From Berberis thunbergii (lineage: Eukaryota; Streptophyta; Magnoliopsida; Ranunculales; Berberidaceae), in contig QNQO01007614.1 of the NCBI GenBank assembly GCA_003290165.1, positions 1 through 64,000 on the forward strand: a stretch of DNA of 64,000 nucleotides. Reading direction: 5' to 3'. Numbering within the stretch: position 1 is the stretch's first letter; every line of letters begins with the position of its first letter. Positions 47,691-58,786 of the stretch are shown piece by piece. The position numbers and the translations under genes were made by a program. A model generated the notes under the pieces. It did no database searches and was not told the DNA's origin. It saw nothing but the letters and a program-made list of their open reading frames with translations.

Positions 47691-48314
47691 TGAAGAAGTT
47701 TGCACCGGTCAATAAACACGATTCAAGGACCCTATCGTCGGATGCAAGCTTGACCCGAAATACCAACAGCAAAATTGACGATGACGTACTCGACAAACCA
47801 TGGTGGTAGACACTGAACACGGAGCTGACATAAGCACGATTGAACAATTTGGTGTTGATGTGAGTATAATTGGACAGTTTGGCACTAATGTGAGCATGAT
47901 CGGACAAATCAACATTGTTCAGCTACCGGATCAAAAAGCACCTTGAGTATGTTAACTACGATAAAATATATGACGAACGAGCAAAACATAACCCATAACA
48001 ACTATGGTGAATAAAGACATACGAGACAAAACAACAAAACATCAATCTTTAGCACAAGGATCAACATCAAACAACAAAATAAGGCAAAGAAAATCGCTTT
48101 TCAATCCAGCATAAATGCTTCAGAAAAACAACAGTTAGGATTGGTGAGAACATCCGAAGAGGAATATCAATAAAATTACAAATTCGAAATCCCCATTTTA
48201 TGCATGGACGATACGCGTGGACGACAAGATAAACACTTCAAAAATTAGCACGCAGAGCAATCGACATACCAAGCCATGAGAATTCAGGACAAAAGTCGGA
48301 TATATATAATAAAA
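47691..48314 (+). other. Tat B 3' noncoding segment, copy 1
   Basis: Matches 55168-55810 of copy 2, including short repeats of GAGCATGATTGGACAG-like words (three variants about 47830-47900). No coding frame. Confidence 0.7.
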
Positions 48315-49990
48315 ACTTCTGGTCTGATCAACCACAGTAAGAGTTGGACGAACGATTCAACTTGATACAGAGATGTTGAACTAAAGAAGTAAAAGTTGGA
48401 CGAACAAGTTAACATAATACAAAAAACTTTGAGTCGACTGTTGCGTCAAACCAATGAAGTAAAAGTTGGACAAATGAGTCAACTTAAAAGCAACTTCGGG
48501 CTGATTAATACGTCATAGAAACGAAGTAAAAGTTCGACGAACGAGTCAACTTAACACAGAAACTTTGAGTCGACTGATACATCAAACCTACGAAGTAAAA
48601 GTTGGACAACGAGTCAATTTAATACAGAAAACTTTGAGTCGACTGAGGCGTTGAACCAGCGAAGTAAAAATTGGACGAACGAGTCAACTTAATAGAGAAA
48701 CCTTCGAGTCGACTGAGACATCGAATGTGATATCCTTGTGTGGGCGGACCTGAGGGGGAGGGTGCGGGAGAGGCCCATGATGGCAAAGCCCAATAGATCC
48801 GTGGATCCCAAAAGGGGTTGAGTGAGCTACCAAGGGAAGTTTATAGTTCCACATCACCTAGGTGAGGGAAGGGGATGTGCAATATATGTATGAGTTTGGA
48901 TCTACAAAGCACTACGCGTTTTAAAGTCATGCGAGCCTTGGACCCAAATCGGACAATATTGTACTCTATGGATCAGGTCGTGACAAAATGGTATCAGAAC
49001 TGGACCTAGCCGAAAGTGTGCCAATGAGGATGTTGGGATCCCTTGGGCGGGGGGTGAACTGTGATACCCTTGTGTGGGCGGACCTGAGGGGGAGGGTGCG
49101 GGAGAGGCCCATGATGGTGAAGCCCAATAGGCCCGTGGATCCCAAAAGGGGTTGAGTGAGCTACCAAGGGGAGATTATAGTCCCACACTGCCTAGGTGAG
49201 GGAAGGGGATGTGCTATATATGTATGAGTTTGGATTTACAAAGTACTACGCGTTTTAAAGCCGTGCGGGCCTTGGGCCCAAAACAGACAATATAGTATTA
49301 TGTGGATCGGGTCGTGACAGAATGGTATCATAGCCGGAAGTGTGCCAATGAAGATATTGGGCTCCCTTAGGGGGGTGGATTGTGATACCCTTGTGTGGGC
49401 GGACATGAGTAGGAGGGTGTGGGAGATGCTCATGATGGCGAAACCCAATAGGCCCATGGATCCCAAGAGGGGTTGGGTGAGCCACCAAGGAGAAATTATA
49501 GTCCTACATCGCCTAGGAGAGGGAAAGGGATGTGCTATATATGTACGAGTGTCGATCTACAAAGTACTACGCGTTTTAAAGCCGTGCGGACCTTGGGCCC
49601 AAAATGAACAATATAGTATTTTGTGGATCAGGTCGTGACATTTAACAAACGAAGTAAAAGTTGGACGAACGAGTCAACTTAATACAGAAAACTTCGAGTC
49701 AACTGGGACGTCGAACCAACGAGGTAAAGGTTGGACAAGCGAGTCAACTTAACACTGAAAATTTTGAGTCGAATGAGACGTCGAACCAACGAAGTCAAAG
49801 TTGGACGAACAAAGTTAACTTAAAAGCAATTTCGGCCTGACTAGCACCACAATGAAACGAAGTTGGATGAATGAGTCAACTTAACACAAAATTTCAAGTC
49901 GACCAATACGTCGAACCAACGAAGTCAAATAGAAGGAAGGAATTGACTTGATTCAAGGAGCTACAGATTGACCAATATGTTAAACCAACA
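48315..49990. repeat. Tat B tandem repeats, copy 1 (about 70-bp unit)
   Basis: The unit runs GAAGTAAAAGTTGGACGAAC, GAGTCAACTTAATACAGAAA, ACTTTGAGTCGACTGAGACG, TCGAACCAAC. Several diverged units lie left of the TRIM (48726-49640) and more lie right of it. Same array as 55815-57135. Confidence 0.85.
48726..49640 (+). mobile_element. TRIM element with three LTRs
   Basis: Three LTRs of 260 bp each (48726-48985, 49060-49319, 49381-49640) run from TGTGATAYCC to GTCGTGACA. Between them lie two tiny interiors (74 and 61 bp). Each interior starts with a tRNA-Met primer site (ATGGTATCAGAAC and ATGGTATCATAGC) and ends with a purine-rich tract (GGGCGGGGGGTGAAC and GGGGGGTGGAT). The element sits inside a 70-bp repeat unit. 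Its flanks TCGAA and TTTAA could be a diverged 5-bp target duplication. No coding capacity, as typical for TRIMs. Confidence 0.88.
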
Positions 49991-50223
49991 AAGTAAAAGT
50001 CTTGTTAAAAAATCAACTTCCTCGTGCAAGCTCCAACGCATCAAGAATTATAAAGTCAACAAATCTCAAGACAATTAATTCGTCAAAGCGTGAAAGAGGA
50101 ATTCGATGTAAAGCTTGATATGACTACAACTGGACTAAAAAGGAGCAAGCAACATACAATGAGCCGGCAAGATAAACTACGAAAACATGCAATACATAAA
50201 AATAAGCTTTTTTATTAACAATA

Positions 50224-52476
50224 CTATTTTGTTACATCCGAAGAAGAAGATGGAGTAGGAGAAGAAATGGAAGCAACCACAAGATCGTCAACAACATCAT
50301 CTACGGGAGAGCGCAAAATTCTCTTTTCAGAAGAGGGAGGAAGCAAGGGCTTTTCAATCACTGGGGCGCTTGAAGGGGGTATGGCAATTTCTTCACCGTC
50401 ATCATCTTTGAAAACTCGATCAACCAAGTGGTGGTACTTGGATAAATCCACACTTAGCCCCTCGATATAATCATGACGCTCAACCCGCCCATCAACAACT
50501 CGCTTCCAATCTTTAGCTTCGACAATGCGTAACTTGTCCTTGGCAGTAGCGAGTTCATTTTTGGCAGCGGCAAGTCGCCCCTTGGCGGTGGTAAGCATAA
50601 CGAAACTATCTGCCTAAATCTCATCAAGCGCAACCATAAACTTTTCCACCCGACTCTTAGCAATATCGCGACTAACAGATTGTTCAATCTCAACATAAGA
50701 AGCCTCATCATAAGCTGCCTTCTCGACGGATAACTTCTTCTCCACATCACGTAAACGGGCACGAACCCCATCCAACATGGCTTTCAAGGACTCAAGCTCA
50801 GTAGTAGATTTATCCCGTAAACTTTCCGCCTCAACCAACAAATTCTGAGCAGCCCTGGCAATTTTTTTCGACTCTATGCATTGCACTATCAACACATCGA
50901 ATTGAAAAAGACGTGAGAAAACACTAGCAACAGTGCTGCCAAATTTCTCTCTAAAGAAACCACCTGATCACTACAGACTGGATAGACCGAGCCCGTCACC
51001 CCTGCATAAGCAAAATGATTCATCCCGTCCATTATCTGCTCAAACCATAATCAAGGTGATCAATTGGATCCAATACGGGCATCCAAGGTTTTTCCACTAA
51101 TCACTTATGCCATTCATTAATCAACCTGCAAACTCTCCGTCTGACTTGATACATATATCTTCTGGGCTAGGCTCAGTCCAGCCAACTTGTGGATTAAGAA
51201 CATGAGGATCCGAAAGCATTGAGGAGCCACCCTCAACAGCCAAAAGGGCAGAAGGAACAAGAGTGACAACATAAAAACATCTTTTGTCCTCTCGGCTAGG
51301 AGCAACCATATAAGGACGAGACTAGTAGTGGCAGCGATAGCAGGAGAGTCCAGACGGGCAGTAAAAGAAACTAAGAATCCGACCGCATCATTGACGTTAA
51401 TAGAAAGAGAAGGAGGAAAGTAAACCTCACAACTCTGACCACCACCGACAACCTCTTTAGACTGCTCCACCGCCAACTGAAGCATTTTATCATCAATAGC
51501 CCAGGGATGATCATTAGACCACTCAGCAACTTCGAAACACCATAGGCTGAAAAATCCTCTTTTCATTAACGTCCAATGGACGAGTAGTCTCTTTATCGCT
51601 TCTCTCCAATACCAGCCTCATCTCCTCAGCTTCCTCGAGAGATGTGCGATCCTTTTTACGACATCTTCGAAAGAAGGACTTGGATGAGAGGTAGCTTTCG
51701 TAACATCCTTACCAGGACTCGGACGGGATGCAGTTCGAGCAAAACCACGAGTAGAAAACCGTTTCTTTCTCGAAACCAAACCAGAATATACCAACAATCG
51801 CCTCGATGGACTATTGGGCCTCGCAAGCTTCCTATTTCTCAAAGTCGGGACTACAACATGAACATGAGCATCGAGATCTATAACGCATCTATTTGTACTT
51901 ACTTTCCAATCAATGCTAGCACCACTAATGCCAACACGAGTAACACGAGCAACGATATCCTTAGCACGAGATTCAGTAAGCAAGAGCCGCTGTGCTTCGT
52001 TCATGTTGTACAAACCACTACGATCCTAGATGTCCTTAGGAAGAAATGCCTCCACAGGAATTTGGAGAAGCTTCAAGAATTGGTCATTGATCCTCTGCTT
52101 TTCCGCAGTTTTTCCATTTGATGGGAACTCAGAATGATCAAAAAATCAAACGACCTCGCAATTGGAAGTAGCCAGAGTTAACAGAAGCATAAAACCATGA
52201 CCTTGACTAATCACAGATGTCATCGTTAAGCTTCGGGAAGCAGACAGAAGAATAAAGGAAGCATATATCCTTGGTCACCGTCAGACCAACCACCGAATGC
52301 AGAACCCTCACAATAAAAGGAATGTCGGAAAAAATAGCCCTTGCGTAAGAAAAAACCATTACTCTCCAACCATTAGGACTCATTTGAGCAGGAGGAATGC
52401 CCAATAAGTCCAGATACTCCCAAAACAACTCTTTAATTGGGAACCAAATGCCAGAAGAAAATATGCACGGATACAA
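50224..52476 (-). pseudogene. Antisense ORF of Tat B (Transposase_28-like), copy 1
   Basis: Minus-strand pieces in order: 52476-52207 with FPIKELFWEYLDLLGIPPAQ and MSPNGWRVMVFSYA, the Transposase_28 core; 52013-51618, a basic Arg/Ser/Pro-rich part; 51566-51117; 50895-50614, a helical charged part rich in Glu, Arg and Lys (coiled-coil-like); and 50598-50224, ending SSPTPSSSSDVTK. The pieces are separated by stops and frameshifts. It corresponds to the antisense extra ORF of Tat elements. The same domain appears in Tat element A. Confidence 0.7.
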
Positions 52477-52827
52477 CGCGATGTACCAAGACCTTGGATG
52501 ACAAGGACTGTCGTTCTTTCTTCACAAGAAGGAGAAAGATGAAACAAACCCTAATTTCAAAGATAGTGTAAAGAAGGAAAACAAACCCGTCATGTTCCCA
52601 TTTATAAAGCCAAGGAAATAAGGGACTTTCATGGGACAACGTGAGAGGTATGATGGCTACGTGAAATCTAAAAAATGCGCTAAAAATGAACGGGCAAGCA
52701 AAGATTGAGACACCAACCCGCAAAAGTTACTGACAACATTAAGTACAAGGAACCGATGGAATTGAAAGACAAATCGTCACGAAGTTAGTGGCCACGTCAA
52801 CATACCCACTAACTAAGGGAAAGTAGC

Positions 52828-53418
52828 TGATGATATATAAAATAAACTACCATTGAAGCCATAGTGGTAGAAGCATCCATCACGAGGATCTGACATCCCA
52901 TCTATTGGGCTCGCTCGTAAGACCCAAGAAGATTGAAGCCAACCATAGAGGCCCAAACAAGGCCCACTATAAGAAGACATAATCAAAGCCCAAATCTAGG
53001 CCTGAACTAATCAAAGCCAAAATCCAGGCCCGAACGAATCAAAACCGAAATCCAGGCCTGATGTGAGTTATCTCATAAAGAAGACGATTATTACACAAAA
53101 AAAGAGTCGTGAAGGGAGTTATGCCTCCACGGACGCATCTCCATAAATGAAGAGACTGTTACGAATAACATCTCCTTCCGTTGCGCCTCACATGCTTAAG
53201 TCACGCAGAGAATTAACCGCAACCAGTATAAAAGGTAAAGGGACATTCGACAAAGGTATGCAACTTTAACTGAGTTTTGTCCAGATTTACTTCCTTCTTT
53301 AAACAGAGTCGCTGACTTAAGCATCGGAGTGCCTTCCACCACCAAAAAGGTGGTATTTGGCAGTCTAACGTCTGTTTTGCAAGTCAAACTCTCAGGTTGA
53401 CGAGATTTGGACGCCTAA
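52828..53418 (+). repeat. Tat B LTR 2, shared by copies 1 and 2
   Basis: Starts TGATGATATATA after the purine tract AAGGGAAAG and ends near GACGCCTA. It acts as 3' LTR of copy 1 and 5' LTR of copy 2. The primer-site region that follows is mutated (ATGGCCCCGTCAGTGCGG). Confidence 0.85.
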
Positions 53419-53979
53419 GTATGGCCCCGTCAGTGCGGAGCGACAAGTCTCCTTTCTAAAAAGAAGATCCACAGTGACGAAGTTCACTAAAATCTGATAA
53501 ACGATCAACAAGCTGTCAAAACAAATAACACACCCTACATATCCTCAACCTGACGACGATAACAATAAGTCTCCTATTGGTGACAATGTATCACAATCAG
53601 CTTGTGAACAAGACGCAACCCAAATCATCGAGCTAATGACACTTGACAATCAAGATCCACAACATGCAATAGCCCAGACGACCCATACATCTGTTGACGC
53701 TGCCACGGATCCTCGGGTAGACTTGTTTTTGGTCTAAATGAACTACATGATGAAGATGCTAGAAAACTCAACTAGGAGCGCATTCAGCCAGCTTATCCTG
53801 TCTAGGCACCACCTCAACAAAACTCCATCAACCGAACTCAAGGGAGTGACAAAGTTCCAGCAGAACCCCAACAGGGAAACCTCGATAGCAATGAACTCCT
53901 TCAAAGCAAGACTCCACAGTGTGACAGAACACTTGCTGAAATCCCGTTAGGTAATTGTTCGAATTAGCCAAGCCGCCAT

Positions 53980-55016
53980 TCTTCGACGCCCTCGTGATAA
54001 CTCCTATGCCGAAAAAGTTCACTCCGTCGAAGTTTGAAGTATATGATGATACCACCGACCCAATAGATCACATGAGACATTTCCCCCACACGATGGCATT
54101 GAAGGAGACGACATAATCGATCTTGTGCAAAACATTTTCGACTAGCCTTACCTCCAAAGAAATGAATTTGTTCAACAGCCTACCACCAGAGGTCAATAAA
54201 CTCTTTCCAGGCATTAGCCACCTCTTTTATCATCAGATTTATCGGAAGCCAGCAAATGAAGAAAAGACCACCCTACCTCCTCCATATCAAGCACAAGCCT
54301 GAAGAGACAATACGGGAATACATCACTCATTTCACCAACGAACTAACGATGATCGATGGATGCAGCGATGACACAGCCGCTACAACTTTCATCGTCAGAC
54401 TGAAGAGAGGTCCCTTTTTTATGCTATCAACCTGGAAACTCCCAAAGGCATGGCGATCCTATTGAAAACAACCCAAAAACAAATTTCTATTTAGGAGATG
54501 AAAACAACCACGAGGAAAAATGACTAAGAAAGGAGAATCATTCGAGGAAACAAGAAATGAAGGATGAGATGACGGACCACGGGAGGATAACATTCAATCG
54601 AAGAGACATCAAAATAATAGAAGAGCCGATTCAAACCAACAAGAGTTCGAGAAGCTGTAGCAGCACGACTCCGGCACGAGTGAGTAACAAGCGTGATGAA
54701 GAAGACATACAAACCATATACAACTTTGAAAACAAGTCGAGCCAATATACTGAAGCTCATAACAAAATGGGATGACATCAACTGGCCACTCAAGATGAGA
54801 GGAGACCCGAAAGGAAGAGATAAAAACAAATATTGTTCCTTCAATAAGGACCATGGGCACGATACCGAAGACTGCCACTATCTAAAAGACGAAATCGAGC
54901 ATTGGGTTCAGAAAGGACGATTTGATGAGTTCATCAGAATGACAGGACAAACACCTCAAATGGAAGGAAATAACAGATTACCACTACGGGATCAAAAGAA
55001 CAGTCTAGAGAACTAA
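53980..55016 (+). pseudogene. Tat B gag, copy 2
   Basis: Begins around FEVYDDTTDPIDHMRHF. It continues in shifted frames with YLLHIKHKPEETIREYITHF (54256-54465) and the knuckle YCSFNKDHGHDTEDCHYL followed by EIEHWVQKGRFDEFI (54693-55016). These are typical of Tat gag. Frameshifts and stops make it inactive. Confidence 0.8.
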
Positions 55017-55814
55017 TATATGCCCTACACTACATGGCCAGAGGGAAACAAAACAATCAACCCAACAAAAGAAGCAGCCAGAAGTACCTTACATTCGAGC
55101 TGATCTATATCGAAACATGAGTATTACGAAACCAGGCGAGCCATCTTACCAGTGCATAGAACACAGTGAAGTTTGTGCCGATCAATTAACACGATTCAAG
55201 GGCCCTTCGGATGGATGCAAGCTCGACCCAAATTACCAACGACGAAATTGACGACGACGTACTTGACAAAACTCGGCGGTTGATACCGAACAAGGAGCTA
55301 ACATAAGCATGATTGGATAATTTGTGTTGATGTGAGCATGATGGGACAGTTTGGTGCTGACGTGAACATGATTGGACAGTCCAGCGCTGATGTGAGCATG
55401 ATCGGACAAATCGACACTGCTCAGCTACTGAATAAAAAAAACACCCAGTCTGTTAGCTACGATAACATATATGAAAAACGAGGCAAAACATAACCCATAG
55501 CAACTACAGTGAATAAAAAATTATACTAGACAAAGCAACAAAAAACAGAGGATCAACATCAACCAAGCAAAGGAAGACAAAACAAATCGCTTTTCAATCC
55601 AGCATAAATGTTTCAGAAATCAACAGTTAGGACTGGTTAGAACATCCGAAAGGGAATATCAATAAAATTAAAAATTCGAAATCCCCATCTTATGCGTGGA
55701 CGAAAAGATAAACGCATCAAAAATTGGCCACACAGAGCAATCGACATACCAAGCCATAATAAATTAGGACAAAAATCAAATATATATAATAAAAACTCTG
55801 GTATGATCAATCAC

Positions 55815-57135
55815 GAAGTAAAAATTGGACGAACGAGTCAACTTAATATAAAAAAAAACTTTGAGTCGACTGAGACGTCGAACCAAAGAAATAAAAGTTG
55901 GATGAACGAGTCAACGTAATAAAGAAAACTTTGAGTCGATTGGTGCGTCAAACCAACGAAGTAAAAGTTGAACAAATTGCGTCAACCTAAAAGCAATTTT
56001 GGGGCTCACTGGTATGTCAAAGAAACGAAGTAAAATTTGGACGAACGAGTCCACTTAACACAGAAACTTCAAGTCAATTGAGACATCGAACCAACGAAGT
56101 AAAAGTTGGAATGAACGAGTCAACTTAATACAAAAAACTCTGAGTCAACTGAGACGTCAAACCAATAAAGTAAAAGTTAGACAAATGAGTCAATTTTATA
56201 CATAAAACTTTGAGTCGACTGAGACGTCGAACTAACGAAGTAAAAGTTGGACGAACGAGTCAACGAAATACATAAAACTTTGATTCGACTGATGCGTCGA
56301 ACCAACGAAGAAGAAGTTTGACAATTAGTCAACGTAAAAGCAACTTCGGGAGGACTAGCACGTCAAAAGAAACGAAGTAAGAGTTGGAAGAACGAGTCAA
56401 CTTAAAACAAAAAATTTCGAGTCAACTGAGATGTCAAACCAAGAAGTAAAGTTTGATGAACGAGTCAACTTAATACAAAAAACATCGAGTCGACTGAGAC
56501 ATTGAATCAACAAAGTAAAGTTGGACGAACGAGTCACTTTATACAAAAAACTTCGAGTCGACTGAGACGTTGAACCAATGAAGTAAAAGTTGGATGAACA
56601 AGTCAATGTAATACATAAAATTTTGAGTCGACTATTGCATCGAAACTAACGAAGTCAAAGTTGGACACAAGAGTCAACTTAAAAGCAACTTTGGGCTGAC
56701 TATTACGACAAAGAAACGAAGTAAAAGTTGGAAGAACGAGTCAACTTAACATAAAAAACTTCGAATCGATTGAGATGTCGAACTAACAAAGTTTAAAGTT
56801 GGACGCACGAGTCAACTTAATAGAGAAAACTTTGAGTCGACTGAGACATTGAACTAACAAAGTAAAAGTTGGATGAACGAGTCAACTTAATATAGAAACT
56901 TTGAGTAGACTAAGACTCGAACCAACGAAGTAAAAAATTGGACGAACGAGTCAACTTAATATAGAAAACTTTGAGTCAACTGAGACGTTGAACCAACAAG
57001 GTAAAAGTTTGACAAGTGAGTCAACTTAACATAGAAAATTTTGAGTCGATCGATAATCAAACTGACGAAGTCAAATTGAAGGAACGAATTGACTTGATTC
57101 AAGGAGCTACAGATTGATCAATATGTTAAACCAAC
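55815..57135. repeat. Tat B tandem repeats, copy 2 (about 70-bp unit)
   Basis: Roughly 18 diverged units of the GAAGTAAAAGTTGGACGAAC family, with AACTTTGAGTCGACTGAGAC in most units. Unit lengths vary by a few bases. Longer than the copy-1 array even without its TRIM. Confidence 0.85.
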
Positions 57136-57448
57136 AAAGTAAAAGTCGAGTTAAAAAATCAACTTCCTCGTGCAAGCTCAAACGCATCAAGAATTTTAAA
57201 GTCAACTCATCTCAAGATAATTAATGCATCAAAGGTGAAAAAGGAATTCGACGTAAAGCTTGATACGACTTCAACTGGACTATAAAAGGAGCAAGCAACA
57301 TACAATGAGCCGGCAAGATAAACTACAAAACATGCAAAACCTAAAAATAAGCTTTTTTCTATAACAATACTATTCTGTTACATCCGGAGAAGAAGATGAA
57401 GGAATAGGAAAAGAAATGGGAGCAACCACAGGATCGTCAGCAACATCA

Positions 57449-57451
57449 TCT
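57449..57451. repeat. CACTA 3-bp target duplication (left)
   Basis: TCT before the terminus. The empty site in Tat copy 1 near 50297 reads CATCATCTACGGGAG, which places the insertion right after this TCT. Confidence 0.75.
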
Positions 57452-57469
57452 CACTACACCAAAAACCCC

Positions 57470-57765
57470 CATTAGCAACGGTTCTTATACCGTGGGCGTA
57501 AGCCATTGCCACGGCTAAGAGCCGTGGACTACAGGGGCGTCGCGAAATCCTTTGTAACGGCTATAAACCGTTGCTAAAATTTTAGCAACGGTTTATATTC
57601 AGGACGGTTGATGCTTTAGCTACGGTTCTAAACCGTTGCTAAAAGTTTAGCAACGGTTTTAAGCCTTGGCAAGTATTAGCAACGGCTTAAACCGTGGCCA
57701 GGCTTGCCACGGCTTAAAACCGTTGCTAAACTTTTAGCCACGGTTTTAAGCCGTGGCTAGTAAAC
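57470..57765. repeat. CACTA subterminal repeats
   Basis: More than a dozen copies of TAGCAACGGTTT and variants (TTGCCACGGCTTA, AACCGTTGCTAAA) in both orientations in about 300 bp. Such arrays are binding sites for the transposase of En/Spm-type elements. GC content here is far above the neighbouring DNA. Confidence 0.9.
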
Positions 57766-58083
57766 AAATTTTTTTTTTTGCTATAATCCCTACAAAAACA
57801 TTTTGATTCAAAACAAACAGAACCTTCTTATACATTAGCATTACATGTTTGTGTCCCAAAACATGAATGAAATGATAGAAAACCAGTGTTAGTTCAATTC
57901 ATGTTAATTTTTCAAAGCAAAAAATTAATCATTGCTCGATGTTTGTGTTGATTTGGAACTAAACATCCACTCAATCCACACATCAAAGCTCACAAAAGTG
58001 AGTACAAAGTAGATCACTACTGCTCCCAACCCAAAGTAGGGAAAGTCAAACTATTATTGAACTATAATGAATTAAGTACTACT

Positions 58084-58281
58084 TCAAGAGTTACCATCTT
58101 TGAAACAGTCATTGCTGTCAAACAGAACCTTGGCTTTGGTGGCATCAGGTACCAATGAGCTTGCATGCGAAACAGTCATTGCTGTCAAACAAAGAGCGTA
58201 AAAAACTTGCAATGGTCCAAAATGTAGATCCATGATGACCAAGGAAAAGAGCCATTTATTAAAAAGATTAAAACAGGTCAT
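58084..58281 (-). pseudogene. Probable ABCB (P-glycoprotein) transporter exon fragment
   Basis: The minus strand encodes HFGPLQVFYALCLTAMTVSH and ASSLVPDATKAK, followed by AAG|GTTCTG as a possible donor. This resembles the last membrane segment of an ABCB half-transporter just before its nucleotide-binding domain (pattern F-x-AL then SSL-x-PD-x-x-KAK). A 23-bp word (GAAACAGTCATTGCTGTCAA plus ACA) occurs at both 58102 and 58169, flanking the conserved part. Only this exon is present. Orientation matches the other captured fragments. Confidence 0.55.
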
Positions 58282-58299
58282 ATGTAGATGAAGTTTTCA

Positions 58300-58740
58300 A
58301 CATAAATATTTAGAGAATATGTGCTCAAGACAGCCTAACAAGCAGCCATTAATCCAAGCATCTTTCAGACACTGCTAATATGTGCTCAAGACAGCCAAAC
58401 AAGCCTAGGAAAGAAGACCCATACAAACGAAAAAGTCCACCCTGCTCGACGCGCAAGCCTCGCTCCTGCAGCGCCAACGCCACCGTGCAAACAACGACAT
58501 GCACTAGCAGCTTCCTGCTCGACGCGTCTCCTTGCTCCTGCAGTGCCAAGGGCACCATGCAAAACAGGGGAGAACCCATGCTGAAAGCTCCTATCAGCTT
58601 CTATGTGCTCAGTACACATGCAGTCCAGCCAGCCTCGCAAATGGAAACTGACAGAAACCAGGCTGAGTGCACCTCGTTCCTGCGCGCATTGTGATCCTCG
58701 CAGCTGAATCGCCTACACCACCCCTGCAGGCCAAACAGAG
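58300..58740. other. GC-rich unassigned segment inside the CACTA element
   Basis: Base composition differs sharply from the flanks. CTCGACGCG and GCTCCTGCAG words are repeated. Overlapping open frames exist on both strands without a known domain. ATGTGCTCAAGACAGCC is duplicated at 58319 and 58380. It may derive from another captured gene. Confidence 0.35.
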
Positions 58741-58786
58741 CCGCAAAGCAGATAATCACCCCCTCAGTGGAATTCAAATAACATAC

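Larger units (their letters stand above)
36194..53418 (+). mobile_element. Tat-lineage gypsy element B, copy 1 (interrupted)
   Basis: LTRs at 36194-36748 and 52828-53418 flank it. After the left LTR comes GTTTGGCGCCGCCCGTGGGA, the primer-site context seen in Tat elements, then decayed gag (36850-37525). The middle is replaced by an Athila insertion (37526-47690). It resumes with 3' noncoding DNA, about 70-bp tandem repeats holding a TRIM, an antisense ORF (52476-50224) and the right LTR. There is no pol of its own. Compared with copy 2, about 1 kb corresponding to 54150-55168 is missing at the Athila junction. Confidence 0.8.
53419..57451 (+). mobile_element. Tat element B, copy 2 (cut by CACTA transposon)
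   Basis: Follows LTR 2 directly with gag (about 53700-55016), a short noncoding segment, the same roughly 70-bp tandem repeats (55815-57135) and the end of the antisense ORF (57375-57451). There it is cut by the CACTA terminus. No pol is present between gag and the repeats, so lack of pol is a property of the family. The remainder should reappear beyond the right end of the CACTA element, outside the window. Confidence 0.8.

Noticed and set aside
48726..49640. Assigning the TRIM to the Cassandra family
   Set aside because: The LTR end word is suggestive, but the 5S-like internal promoter boxes could not be confirmed by eye.
48315..57135. Regularly spaced repeats resembling a CRISPR array
   Set aside because: Whole units of about 70 bp are related along their full length with gradual divergence and no unique spacers. 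They sit in the 3' region of a plant retrotransposon.
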